This document shows, in pieces, positions 51,354 to 60,456 of a stretch of DNA of 64,000 bases (positions are counted from its first letter, which is position 1; each line of letters starts with the position of its first letter). The position numbers were made by a program, and so were the translations under genes. Source of the stretch: CAWJKP01 sp963843465 (lineage in GTDB: Bacteria > Planctomycetota > Planctomycetia > Pirellulales > Thermoguttaceae); the NCBI GenBank assembly GCA_963843465.1, contig CAWJKP010000007.1:620001-684000 (forward strand), given 5' to 3'. The notes beneath the pieces are model-generated. The model saw only the letters and a list, made by a program, of their open reading frames with translations. It searched no databases and was not told where the DNA came from.

Positions 51354-52636
51354 CGCCACGGCTTGAGCCGACGGCGAGACCCGGACGCACGCGGCGGCAG
51401 TTTCTTCAGGCGGGCGCGTGGGGACTGGCCTGCGTGGCGGGCGGCGGTGCGGCCGTCTATTACTGGCAGCGTCGCAGCAGCTCGGCGGTCATTGCCACGG
51501 TCTTCAAGGGCGACGCACCGCAAGGAGACCTTTGGAAGGCGTGGCAGCGCCGCGGCTGGGTGCGCGAGGCCCACGAGTACCTCAAGCTGGGGCGAAACGT
51601 GCAGTGCAAGCTCTGTCCCAACGAGTGCCTGCTCGGCTCCGAAGACCGCAGCCATTGCCGCAACCGGGTCAACAAGGACGGCGTGCTCTACACCCTGGCC
51701 TACGGCAACGCCGCTTCCTTCCAGGTCGACCCGATCGAAAAGAAGCCGCTGTTCCACTTCCTTCCCGGCAGCGCGGCATTTTCCTTTGCCAGCGGCGGCT
51801 GCGGCTTCCGTTGCCTGAACTGCCAGAACTGGGACATCGCCCAGCGGAAGCCGGAGGAGCTGAAGGATCCGCGCGGCGAGCCGGTCAGCCTCCGTCCCGA
51901 GAACCTTGACCGATGGACGCGGCAGGATATTGATCGGCTGAGCCTGATGCCCCAGGACGCCGTGGCCCTGGCCGGTCATTTCGGCAGTTCCTCGATCGCC
52001 TACACGTACTCCGAGCCGATCGCCTGGTACGAGTACGTCTTTGATACGGCGAAGCTCGCCCGGGAGAAGAACGTCAAGAACGTCTGGGTCACCTGCGGCT
52101 ACATTCAGGAGAAGCCACTGGTGGAGCTCTGCCGGGTGATCGACGCGGCCAGCGTCAACCTCAAGAGCTTCAGCGACGAGATCTATCGCAAGCTCAACTC
52201 CGGAACGCTTGCCCCGGTGCTGGCCACGCTGAAGACGCTTAAGCGGGAAGGCGTCTGGACCGAGGTGATCAACCTGGTCGTGCCCACCTACACCGACAAG
52301 CCGGAGATGATCCGGCCGATGTGCGACTGGGTAGTAGAGAACCTCGGGCCGGATTGCCCGTTGCACTTCTCCCGCTTCCACCCCGCCCACAAGCTCACCA
52401 ACCTGCCGCCGACGCCCGTCGACGTGCTGCTGGAAGCCCGCGACATCGCCCGGCACAGCGGCTTGCACTACGTGTACATCGGCAACGTCCGCGACGTCGA
52501 CGAGTCCGACACCACGTTTTGCCCCGGCTGCAAACGGCCGGTGGTCGCGCGGGACGTTTTCGCCGTCGCTGCGATGGACCTCGTCGGCGGCAAGTGCAAG
52601 TTCTGCGGGACGAAGATCGCCGGCGTCTGGTCGTAG
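51317..52636 (+). CDS. amrS: AmmeMemoRadiSam system radical SAM enzyme with Tat-type leader
   Basis: 439 aa from ATG 51317 (GGAGG 4 nt upstream). Residues ~20-50 are a twin-arginine leader or anchor (TRRQFLQAGAWGLACVAGGG). The core has CKLCPNECLLG, then SGGCGFRCLNCQNWD with the C-x3-C-x2-C [4Fe-4S]/SAM site, YTYSEPIAWYEYVFD and VTCGYIQEKPLVELC, as in AmrS/PflA-like activases. The C-terminus holds two CxxC pairs (FCPGCKRP, CKFCGTK), a likely zinc ribbon or extra Fe-S site. A Tat leader implies a folded, cofactor-loaded protein is exported or anchored facing outward, odd for a SAM-dependent enzyme. Last gene of the cluster, convergent with psd. Confidence 0.88.
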   Translation: MDQAPEQTGEAVTPRLEPTARPGRTRRQFLQAGAWGLACVAGGGAAVYYWQRRSSSAVIATVFKGDAPQGDLWKAWQRRGWVREAHEYLKLGRNVQCKLCPNECLLGSEDRSHCRNRVNKDGVLYTLAYGNAASFQVDPIEKKPLFHFLPGSAAFSFASGGCGFRCLNCQNWDIAQRKPEELKDPRGEPVSLRPENLDRWTRQDIDRLSLMPQDAVALAGHFGSSSIAYTYSEPIAWYEYVFDTAKLAREKNVKNVWVTCGYIQEKPLVELCRVIDAASVNLKSFSDEIYRKLNSGTLAPVLATLKTLKREGVWTEVINLVVPTYTDKPEMIRPMCDWVVENLGPDCPLHFSRFHPAHKLTNLPPTPVDVLLEARDIARHSGLHYVYIGNVRDVDESDTTFCPGCKRPVVARDVFAVAAMDLVGGKCKFCGTKIAGVWS

Positions 52637-52708
52637 CGCCCCGTAGGATCGCCTTGTTCCGTTAATCCCGGGAACCCGGCAACAACGTACCCAAGGCCGG
52701 CGGATGGA

Positions 52709-53414
52709 TCAGGCAATGAGAATCGTTTCACCGGCGACGACGTGGTCGCCGGGCGCAACGTGTACGGACAGTCCCGGCAGGTCGGGCACGATCAGATCCA
52801 CCTGCGATCCGATGCGAATCATGCCGAAGATCTCGCCTTGCTCCAATCGCTGGCCCGCCTCGGGGTAGACGTCGATCCCGTGAACGCCGCCGCCGCCGAT
52901 CTGCACAAGGTAGCAAAAGATCTCCCGGCCGCGGAATTGTCCCCGCCAGCGACTGACGGCACGGTTGTTCCGGGTAATGTGAGGGCTGTTCGCATAGATC
53001 GGCAGGCGGCCGAGAATGCTTCGCCAGTGCATGGAGCCCATGTACAGATTCTTGCCTTCTGCCGGATACTGCCTCTTGTACAAAAGCGTTGCGCCGATCG
53101 GCGCGATTGTAGTGCACGCTGAAGGGGCTCATGAAGATTCCGATCAGGATCTTCGGCTGGTCCAACTCCTCGCGGACGATGTCGTTGATCGAAGCGGCCT
53201 TGCCCTGCTTGCAGACGATGATCGCTTCGCTCGGCGCGGCACGTTTGACGTAGACCACCGTGCCGTCGGCGGGGCTGAGGAAGTGCTCGCCAAGCGGGAC
53301 CTTCCGCGGCGGGTTGCGCCAGAACCAGTAGTAGCGCCAGAAGAGGTGCGCGCTGGCCAGCCCCAGCAAGCCGGCTGCCGCAACGACCGCAGCCGTCAGG
53401 AGAGCTGTTCCCAT
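52709..53414 (-). CDS. psd: Phosphatidylserine decarboxylase, short form, one frameshift
   Basis: About 235 aa from ATG 53414. Converts phosphatidylserine to phosphatidylethanolamine at the membrane. One N-terminal helix (GTALLTAAVVAAAGLLGLAS), then FWRNPPRKVPLGEHFLSPADG, IGIFMSPFSVHYNRA, YANSPHITRNNRAV, FCYLVQIGG and GMIRIGSQVDLIVP, where the Gly-Ser bond is the self-cleavage point that makes the pyruvoyl group. The frame breaks near 53100; re-adding GC gives HYNRAPIGATLLYKRQYPA. The start overlaps the end of the upstream methyltransferase gene by 19 nt, so the two are coupled. Confidence 0.88.
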
Positions 53415-54133
53415 ACTTTCGGTTCCAGGACGCGCACCACGGCCACGCCGGAGGCAAAGGGGAAATCGACATACTCGAAGGCCGCCTTGTGCCTGGCGGC
53501 TTTCTTTCTCAGCCACCGCTTCACTCCCGCATGCCGCAGAAGCTCGCGGACATAGATGTTCGTGTCGTGCAGCAAGAGATAGGTATTCTTGCGGCTGTGC
53601 CGAAGCGAAGCCACGACGTCGTGCTGCACGTGGGCGTAGGAGTGATTGGCATCGATGAAAGCCATATCGATCTCCGGCAGCCCGAGTTCCTCGTAGCGGC
53701 TGAAGAACTCTTCGCTCGTCTGTTTGTAATGCGTGACGACGTCCTCGACGCCGAATCGCGCGAAGTGGGACCGCACCTCTTCGGGGTCTCGCCAGAAATC
53801 AGCGCCGCCGATAGTCTTGGTCGGCCCGTCGTGGAGCACGGAGTACGACGGGTCGACAAAGCTCAGCGAGCCGGCGCGGTTGTCCTTCAATCCCAAGGCC
53901 AGGCAGACCACGCTGAAGCCGTATCCCGATCCGATGACGACGACGTGGGAAGGCCGCAGGGCCCGCACCAGTCCGTAGTAGACGAAGCCGAATCCCAAGT
54001 TCAGGTCCGCCGCCCGCTCACGGTGGCCCATGGGCTTCGCGTGATCGAGGATCCGCCGGAGCATTTCGGGGGCCAGGCTGAAGGGGGAGGCGATCGCTGC
54101 TGCGGAAGCGTCGAAGTTACCTGCTGGGCTCAT
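53396..54133 (-). CDS. Class I SAM-dependent methyltransferase-like protein
   Basis: 245 aa, intact. A Rossmann methyltransferase core: RPSHVVVIGSGYGFSVVCLA (motif I), GSLSFVDPSYS (motif II) and LPEIDMAFIDANHSYAHVQH, which is typical of the Methyltransf_24/cephalosporin-hydroxylase-like group. C-terminal VDFPFASGVAVVRV. Substrate unknown. Overlap with psd and closeness to lipid genes hint at lipid head-group or cell-surface modification, but that is inference from position. Confidence 0.72.
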   Translation of the reverse strand: MSPAGNFDASAAAIASPFSLAPEMLRRILDHAKPMGHRERAADLNLGFGFVYYGLVRALRPSHVVVIGSGYGFSVVCLALGLKDNRAGSLSFVDPSYSVLHDGPTKTIGGADFWRDPEEVRSHFARFGVEDVVTHYKQTSEEFFSRYEELGLPEIDMAFIDANHSYAHVQHDVVASLRHSRKNTYLLLHDTNIYVRELLRHAGVKRWLRKKAARHKAAFEYVDFPFASGVAVVRVLEPKVWEQLS

Positions 54134-54330
54134 AATTCCGACCGAATGGTTCCGAGGTAAGACATGTGGGATTCACTCTAGCTTTCGCCTCAGGGGCTGT
54201 CCAGGCCACCTACCCCCTCCAAGACGGCCTAGTCGCGATGCTAACCGAGTTCTGACGAAACCTTTGCAGCAGGCTTGCGCAGTCCATGAATAATGGGGGG
54301 GAGCCATCCAAGGAAGGAAGGAGCAAAATC

Positions 54331-56823
54331 ATGCATGACAGGCGCGTATCGAAAGCCGACTTGCACGTCCACAGCAAGTACTCGGATCGACCGAGCGAGT
54401 GGTTTCTCCGCCGCATCGGCGCGCCGGAATGTTTTGTCGCGCCGGGCGAAGTCTACCGGCGCGCTCGCCAGCGCGGGATGGAGTTCGTAACGATCACCGA
54501 CCACAATTGCATCCGGGGCGCGCTGGAGATCGCCGACCTGCCCGATACGTTCGTCTCCGCCGAGGTCACAACCTACTTCCCCGAAAACGGCTGTAAGATC
54601 CACCTGCTCGTGCTGGGAATCGAGGAAGAGCAGTTCCGCATGATCCAGGAGCTGCGAGCCAACATCTATCAGTTGCAACATTACCTCCGGGAAGAGAGCA
54701 TCCTCTGCTCCGTGTCGCATCCGCTTTTTCGGGTCAACGGCCGGCTGACGATCGACGAGGTGGAAAAGTTGATCTTGATGTTTTCGCGGTTCGAAGAGAT
54801 CAATGGGGCTCGCGACCCGCGCAGTGCGGACCTGGCCGGCGCAGTCTTTCGCCACCTTACGCCCGAGCTGCTGGCGAAAATGGCCGACCGGCACGGCCTC
54901 GAGCCCTGCGGCCCGGAGCCTTGGAAGAAGACCTTCACCGGCGGCAGCGACGACCATAGCGGCGCGTACATCGGTGCGGCCTACACGGCCACGCCGCTGG
55001 CCGAGGACGTCGGCGAGTTTCTGGCCCACCTTCGCCGCGGCGACCATGAGCCGGGCGGCTCCTGCGGCGGAAGCGTGGCGATGGGGCACGGCTTGTACCA
55101 CATCGCCTACAGCTACTACAAAGACCGTATCCTTCACGGCGGCGCCGGCGGCAAGCCGACCCTGGTCGGCGAGTTGTTCAAGAAACTTCTGGAGGGCTCG
55201 GGCGAGCAACAGCCGGCCGGCATCGGGCACAGCCTCCGCGGCATGGCGACCAAGCTGGTCTGGTCTCGCCAGTTGAACAAGCTCAGCGAAATGGAACGAT
55301 TGATCGTCGATGATTTCTCTCGCCTGTTCTCCGGAAGCGAGGAGGAGGGGACGGGCCGGCCGCAGATGGACGACCGCCGCACGTTCCACATCGCCTGCCA
55401 GATCAGCCACATGCTGGGCTACGGTTTCCTTTGCCGTTTCGTCGACTTTGCCCGGCAAGGAAGGCTGATGGAAAGCCTGCAGACAGTCGCCTCGCTGGCG
55501 CCGGTGGCCTTGAGTGTGGCGCCTTACCTGGCCGCGTTCTCGACGCAGCACAAGGACGAGGCTTTCCTGCAAGCGGTGGCCGGCCATTTCTCCTCGGCGG
55601 CCCATCTCCGCCAGGCCAGCCAGCACAAGGCTTGGATCACCGACACTTATACGGAAGTCAACGGGGTGAGCCGCACCATTCAGGCGCTGGCCGCTACTGC
55701 GGCGAAGACCGGCCGCCCGTTGACGGTGCTCACTTGTCTGGAGAGCGTGCCGCCGGGCAAGGTCGATCTGAAGAATTTCCCGCCCGTCGGCTCGTTCCCC
55801 ATGCCGGAATATGAGTCGCAGTTGGTCTCCTTCCCGCCGTTCTTGGAGGTGATCGAGTACATCGAGCGTCATCGGTTCAACGAGCTGATTATTTCGACGC
55901 CCGGCCCGATGGGACTGACGGGGCTGGCCGCGGCGCGGCTTTTGGGCCTGCGGACGACGGGGATCTACCACACCGACTTCGCCCAATATGTCCGCCACTT
56001 GACCCGCGACGACGACCTGGCGGATCTGACGTGGAAGTACATGCTCTGGTTCTACGAGCAGACCTCGACGATCCTCGTGCCGACGGATTTCTATCGCAAG
56101 CAGCTCATTCACCATGGTTTCGATCCGACCAAGTTGGGCGTCATGGCCAGGGGCGTCGACACGAAATTGTTCGACCCGCGCAAGCGTGATCCGGCGCTCT
56201 TCGATCGCCACGGCCTGGGCGATAAGTTCCGCTTTCTCTACGTCGGCCGCTTGTCGCGGGAAAAGAACCTCGACGGCCTGCTGGATGCTTTCGAGGAATT
56301 GCTGCGCCGCGGGCACAAAATCGGCCTGGCGATCGTGGGCGAGGGCCCTTACCGCCGGCCGTTGGAAACCCGCTGCCAGGGGCGTCCGGCGGCGTTCACC
56401 GGCCTGCTGGAAGGCGAAGAGTTGGCCCGGACTTACGCCAGCGCCGACGCCATGGTCTTTCCCTCCGCCACCGACACCTTCGGCAACGTGGTGCTGGAGG
56501 CCCAGGCATCGGGCGTGCCGGTGATCGTCACCGACCGCGGCGGCCCGGCCGATATCGTGCATTGCCACGATTCGGGAATCATCGTGGATCATACTCAGCC
56601 CGCCGCGTTGGTCGACGCCATGGAGCGTCTTTACCTCTCCGCCGAGCTTCGCGCCGAACTTCGGGCTCGCGGATTGCGCAACGCGGCGGAAAGCAAGTGG
56701 GAAGTCGTGCTCGAAGGATTCTGGGCCCGGGAGGCTCAAGACCTCAAGGCGGCGGACCTCTCGGCCTATCGCTCCCACGATCCGCATTCCACGGCCGGTA
56801 TGATCGAGATGGATCTGGCCTAG
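54331..56823 (+). CDS. PHP-domain / GT4 glycosyltransferase fusion
   Basis: 830 aa from ATG 54331 (GAAGGAG 9 nt upstream). The N-terminal PHP phosphoesterase domain has KADLHVHSKYSDRP (metal-binding His12/His14), VTITDHNCIRGALEIADLP, CSVSHPLFRVNG and GGSDDHSGAYIG. A helical middle follows, then a GT4 transferase from ~440 (TDTYTEVNGVSRTIQALA; VPTDFYRKQLIHHGF; FLYVGRLSREKNLDGLLDAF; DAMVFPSATDTFGNVVLEAQ; EAQASGVPVIVTDRGG). GT4 enzymes with NGVSRT starts include lipid glycosyltransferases (SqdX, PimB types). Convergent with btaAB, so a glycolipid product is plausible, not shown. What the PHP domain hydrolyses is unknown. Confidence 0.85.
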   Translation: MHDRRVSKADLHVHSKYSDRPSEWFLRRIGAPECFVAPGEVYRRARQRGMEFVTITDHNCIRGALEIADLPDTFVSAEVTTYFPENGCKIHLLVLGIEEEQFRMIQELRANIYQLQHYLREESILCSVSHPLFRVNGRLTIDEVEKLILMFSRFEEINGARDPRSADLAGAVFRHLTPELLAKMADRHGLEPCGPEPWKKTFTGGSDDHSGAYIGAAYTATPLAEDVGEFLAHLRRGDHEPGGSCGGSVAMGHGLYHIAYSYYKDRILHGGAGGKPTLVGELFKKLLEGSGEQQPAGIGHSLRGMATKLVWSRQLNKLSEMERLIVDDFSRLFSGSEEEGTGRPQMDDRRTFHIACQISHMLGYGFLCRFVDFARQGRLMESLQTVASLAPVALSVAPYLAAFSTQHKDEAFLQAVAGHFSSAAHLRQASQHKAWITDTYTEVNGVSRTIQALAATAAKTGRPLTVLTCLESVPPGKVDLKNFPPVGSFPMPEYESQLVSFPPFLEVIEYIERHRFNELIISTPGPMGLTGLAAARLLGLRTTGIYHTDFAQYVRHLTRDDDLADLTWKYMLWFYEQTSTILVPTDFYRKQLIHHGFDPTKLGVMARGVDTKLFDPRKRDPALFDRHGLGDKFRFLYVGRLSREKNLDGLLDAFEELLRRGHKIGLAIVGEGPYRRPLETRCQGRPAAFTGLLEGEELARTYASADAMVFPSATDTFGNVVLEAQASGVPVIVTDRGGPADIVHCHDSGIIVDHTQPAALVDAMERLYLSAELRAELRARGLRNAAESKWEVVLEGFWAREAQDLKAADLSAYRSHDPHSTAGMIEMDLA

Positions 56824-56842
56824 CCACTAGCAACTCTCTTTT

Positions 56843-56878
56843 GGTGGGCCGGCCTCGCTTGCGCGAGCTTGTCCCACC
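56843..56878. terminator. Palindrome between convergent genes, possible bidirectional terminator
   Basis: 36 nt beginning GGTGGGCCGG and ending TTGTCCCACC; pairs as GGTGGG/CCCACC with an inner CTCGC/GCGAG hairpin. It fills the 55-bp gap between the PHP-GT gene and btaB stop codons and is the second copy of the element at 34231-34268. No T-run follows, so termination is only suggested. Confidence 0.5.
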
Positions 56879-57613
56879 CTACTCGCCTGGTTTCCGTCCC
56901 ACGAATGCATAATACGGCACGCGCAACAGCGGCAGATACGGGATCCTGGCGCGACGTTCCGTATAGGAAACCGGCTGGAAGTGCCGCCGCAAGAATGGGA
57001 CGTGATCGGCCGACAGGAACACGTTGTCGGCGGCGAACCAGACGGGCCAAAACGATCGCGTAAACCAGGACTGCCCCGCCATGCCGTCTGCCGGGTGCTT
57101 GCGAGAAACGTGGAAATCGACGACCCCTACGAGGCCCCCCGGCTTGAGAATAGCGCAGGCGTTCTCGATCGCCGAAAACCAGTCGGGAATCATCGTCAGA
57201 GCGTAAGACAAGGTGACAACGTCAACGAGCCCGTCCGCCGGCCGGAACGTCGTTGCATCCGCCCGGACGGTCTGGACGTTGCTCCAGCCGTGCCGGGCGA
57301 TGCGCCGCTCGGCAATCTTCAAGAGCGAGGACGACAGGTCGACGATGTAGACCTTGCGGGCTTTGGCGATCCGCGGGCCGAGCAACTCTTGATTCGAGCC
57401 CGTCCCGCCGCCCAGGTCGACCCACAGCCCGTTCTCAGGCACCTCGATCGAGCAGTACAACTCGCGGCGGCCTTGCAGCAGCCGGTTGCGGAAACCGTCA
57501 TAGGTTTCGGCCTGGCCCGCGTAGAACGATTCCATGCGCACAGCGTGGTCCGCGCCGCGGACCGGCTTTAACAGCAGGTGGTAGAGCACGCGGAGATCGG
57601 AAGCCCATGCCAT
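56879..57613 (-). CDS. btaB: BtaB-like N-methyltransferase of betaine-lipid synthesis
   Basis: 244 aa, ATG 57613, 6 nt after the btaA stop. Class I methyltransferase: ENGLWVDLGGGTGSNQELLG (motif I), VYIVDLSSSLLKIAERRI, ALTMIPDWFSAIENACAILK, LVGVVDFHVSRKHPADGMAG. BtaB adds three methyl groups to diacylglyceryl-homoserine to make the phosphorus-free lipid DGTS. The assignment leans on the tight pairing with BtaA; other methyltransferases look similar. In some bacteria btaAB are induced by phosphate starvation; I saw no clear Pho box here. Confidence 0.8.
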   Translation of the reverse strand: MAWASDLRVLYHLLLKPVRGADHAVRMESFYAGQAETYDGFRNRLLQGRRELYCSIEVPENGLWVDLGGGTGSNQELLGPRIAKARKVYIVDLSSSLLKIAERRIARHGWSNVQTVRADATTFRPADGLVDVVTLSYALTMIPDWFSAIENACAILKPGGLVGVVDFHVSRKHPADGMAGQSWFTRSFWPVWFAADNVFLSADHVPFLRRHFQPVSYTERRARIPYLPLLRVPYYAFVGRKPGE

Positions 57614-57619
57614 GAATCT

Positions 57620-58813
57620 TCAAGCGGCCAGATCGGCAATGTGGAAGCTGCCGTAGGTATGGACCCGGCACTGTGGATGGAGCTCCGCGGCCAAGAGACG
57701 GTCGTACGAGAGCAGCTCACCGACGCGCCGCGGCCGCCCTTGGACGATGATCCGCGCCTCGTCGACGAAGTCGGTGCGCAGGCCCGCGCTGCGCCAGATC
57801 ACTCGAGCGCCGGGCGCCGCACGGCGAACGAGCCATTGCCACTCCTGCTCCAACCATGCCAGGTGCTTGCCAGAGAGCCAATCCATGTGGTCCAAGAGAA
57901 CGAATCGGGAGATCGCCCGGTCGTTCTTCTCCAGGTAACCTTGGACCGTATCGGTATGCACGTCGATCCGGTCGGCCAACCCGTCCCTGAGCTTCTGGAA
58001 GTTCTCAGGCTTGAGGTACTCGGGGCAGCAGTCAGGCGTGTAGCGACCGGTCATGTAGACGCGCCAGAAGTAGTTGTCGGACAACGGCAGGCGAGAAAAC
58101 ACCGCCTCGACGCAATCGAAGACGAATTGGGCAATACCCCCTTCGTACTGCATCTCGATCTGGTTTCGTTGGGCGCGCGGCACCCCCAGGAGCGACAGTA
58201 CCGTGTCGCGCCGCACGGCGAACCGCATCGTCGACGACCAGAAGCGATCGCGGAGATGCCGGCGGTAGATCTCCTGTTGTTCCTCGACCGTCTGCGTAGC
58301 GAGCACGTCGTTCACCCAGGGGCGCAGCCGGACGACGTGGCTGATATAGAAATTGACCAGCAAGGCAAAGGTGCCTGACGTCCCGCGGTAGTAGAAGGGC
58401 CGCCGGTTGTCCTGCTCGAAGAGCGTGATCCAACGGTCCCAATAGCGTCGCGCCCCGTCGGACAACGAGGGCCGCAGCTTGTCCACGTAGACCCGCTCCG
58501 CGCGCGCCAGCCGCCCTCGTCCGAACATGGCGAAGAAGTCCTCGAACTCGAGGTTGCGGATACCGGCCAGTTTGAGTTCCAAAAGCGCGTTCTGCCGCGG
58601 ATTGACGTCCACGGCGATAACCTGCTTCGGCCCGGCCAGAACGTAATCCAGCGCGTTACATCCCGCAGAGGTGATCACCAGCACTGTGTCTTGCGGACCA
58701 AGTTGCAGGGCCCGCCGATCCAGGCGCGGGTCTTCCCAGCAGGTGTTGTAGACCAGATTGCGGCCATGGACCAGATTGAAGATTCGCCCGCCGGCCCAAT
58801 CGCGCAGCGACAT
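57620..58813 (-). CDS. btaA: BtaA-like diacylglycerol 3-amino-3-carboxypropyl transferase (DUF3419)
   Basis: 397 aa from ATG 58813, with AGGAG 7 nt upstream; a GTG at 58885 extends it without benefit. BtaA uses the aminocarboxypropyl group of SAM to form diacylglycerylhomoserine. Family features: GRIFNLVHGRNLVYNTCWED, VLVITSAGCNALDYVLAGPK and VIAVDVNPRQNALLELKLAG (SAM-binding), MFGRGR, LLDHMDWLS, RSAGLRTDFVDEARI. Directly followed by btaB. Full length and unbroken. Confidence 0.9.
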   Translation of the reverse strand: MSLRDWAGGRIFNLVHGRNLVYNTCWEDPRLDRRALQLGPQDTVLVITSAGCNALDYVLAGPKQVIAVDVNPRQNALLELKLAGIRNLEFEDFFAMFGRGRLARAERVYVDKLRPSLSDGARRYWDRWITLFEQDNRRPFYYRGTSGTFALLVNFYISHVVRLRPWVNDVLATQTVEEQQEIYRRHLRDRFWSSTMRFAVRRDTVLSLLGVPRAQRNQIEMQYEGGIAQFVFDCVEAVFSRLPLSDNYFWRVYMTGRYTPDCCPEYLKPENFQKLRDGLADRIDVHTDTVQGYLEKNDRAISRFVLLDHMDWLSGKHLAWLEQEWQWLVRRAAPGARVIWRSAGLRTDFVDEARIIVQGRPRRVGELLSYDRLLAAELHPQCRVHTYGSFHIADLAA

Positions 58814-59210
58814 GCGCTTTCTCCTGCAAGAATCCCAGAGCCGGGGCCCTGATTGCCCGGTGCCATCAGACGACCTCCCTGTCACGCTCGCCAGATTATC
58901 GACGTTTCATGTGAGCAGGCGATAAGCCTCCGGCGAGAAGCATGTTAGGGCCGATGTCCGACGACTAGTTGAACTCGCCGCGGATATACTGCCGTGTGTG
59001 CCTCCTGTGGCGGGGTTTGGGGGCTACTGTTTGATCGACACGCCGAGCGTCTATACGATCTGCACTTGCTTGAACAGGCCAGGGAAATGGCCTTTTCAGG
59101 GTTTTCCCGGTACCCCGATAGCTTCGTTGCGAAGTAAACTTGCAGCGACACCCTGGATTCCTACGCCGCGACGGGCCGTTTCGGGGCCATCTCAGGAGAA
59201 ACGAGACGCC
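58814..59210. other. Intergenic region between divergent btaA and the octaheme cytochrome
   Basis: About 400 bp holding the promoters of both directions. I see no gene, no clear repeat and no confident promoter hexamers. The cytochrome's ribosome site is CAGGAGAAACGAGACGCC before ATG 59211. Confidence 0.5.
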
Positions 59211-60453
59211 ATGTCCTTCCGCCCCGTTTTCATTGCCGTAGTGATCGGCGGCTCACTGATCGTAGCTGCACTGGTGATCAATGGTCTTCGCCCCAAAGTC
59301 GAGGTCCAACAACCGGCGGCCGCCTTCGTCCGCGCCACCGGCAAGTGCGGAGTGCCATCGCCGCGAGACCTCGGCCATCGTGCATCAGTTCGAGGGTAGC
59401 CGCCACGTGCGGGCAGGCGTGACCTGCCTGGACTGCCACCAGGCCGTGGAGGGCCAGCAGACGCTGACGCATCGCGGTTTTTCTATCGCCAAGACCCTGA
59501 CCGCTGCCAACTGCCGCCAGTGCCACGCCACAGAATATCGCCAGTACCTGCGAAGCCGCCATGCCGCGCCCGCCTGGGCGGCCGTGCGCGGCCCCGGGGA
59601 TTTCACCCCCGAACAGATTGCCTTCGCCGAGCAGTTCCATCCCGGCTGGGTCAAGCGGAGCCCCAATCCGCTGGTCGGTATGGAAGGCCCGGCGGCCGTC
59701 ACCAAGGGTTGCTCGATGTGCCACGACGTCGGCAAGCCCAACGCCGACGGCTCCATCGGCACCTGCACCGCGTGCCACGCACGCCACTCGGCCTCGGTCG
59801 AACTGGCCCGGATGCCGGAGACCTGCGGCCAGTGCCACCTGGGCCCGGACCATTCCCAGATCGAGATCTACCATGAATCCAAGCACGGCGTGATTTTCAA
59901 CGCCCAGAAGCGATATTTCAACCTCCAGGCCGATCCGCGAAAACTCACCACCGCCGACATGCCCGTGCCGACCTGCGCCACCTGCCACATGAGCGGGCTG
60001 GAGGGGATGAACGTGACGCACGACACCACGGAACGGCTTTCCTACTATCTCTTCGCGGCGATCTCGGAGCGGCGGCCCAACGGACGGATGGGCGAAATCA
60101 ACATGAAGCAGATCTGCCTGAAGTGCCACACGGAGCCCCGCATCAACCAGTTCTATACGGAAGCCTCGCGGGTGATCGACTCCACCAACGGCCTGGTCCG
60201 GGAAGCGACTTCCATCATGGACGCCCTGCGCCGCGATGGCCTGGTTACGGCCGAGGCTCTGGACGAACCGATCAAGTACCGCTACTTCGATCTCTGGCAC
60301 TACTATGGGCGAACGGCCAAGCATGGAGCGTTCATGGGCGGGCCTGACTTTGTCCAGTGGCACGGCTTCTATGAGATCGTGGCCCGCCTGGCCGAGATCA
60401 AACGATCCGCCGCCGAACTGCGCGACCGGCATGCTCCCGACAAGGGCCGGTAG
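59211..60453 (+). CDS. Octaheme c-type cytochrome, hydroxylamine oxidoreductase (HAO)-like, one frameshift
   Basis: About 414 aa with an N-terminal signal/anchor (FIAVVIGGSLIVAALVING). Eight CxxCH haem sites: CAECH, CLDCH, CRQCH, CSMCH, CTACH, CGQCH, CATCH, CLKCH. The first is seen only after re-adding GC to TGCGGAG near 59345. The C-terminal YYGRTAKHGAFMGGPDFVQW and HGFYEI, and VTHDTTERLSYYLF, resemble the HAO family of multihaem enzymes that oxidise hydroxylamine or hydrazine or reduce nitrite. The protein is shorter than Nitrosomonas HAO, and the P460-forming Tyr is not established, so direction and substrate are open. A membrane protein gene follows after 3 nt. Confidence 0.85.
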
Positions 60454-60456
60454 ACC

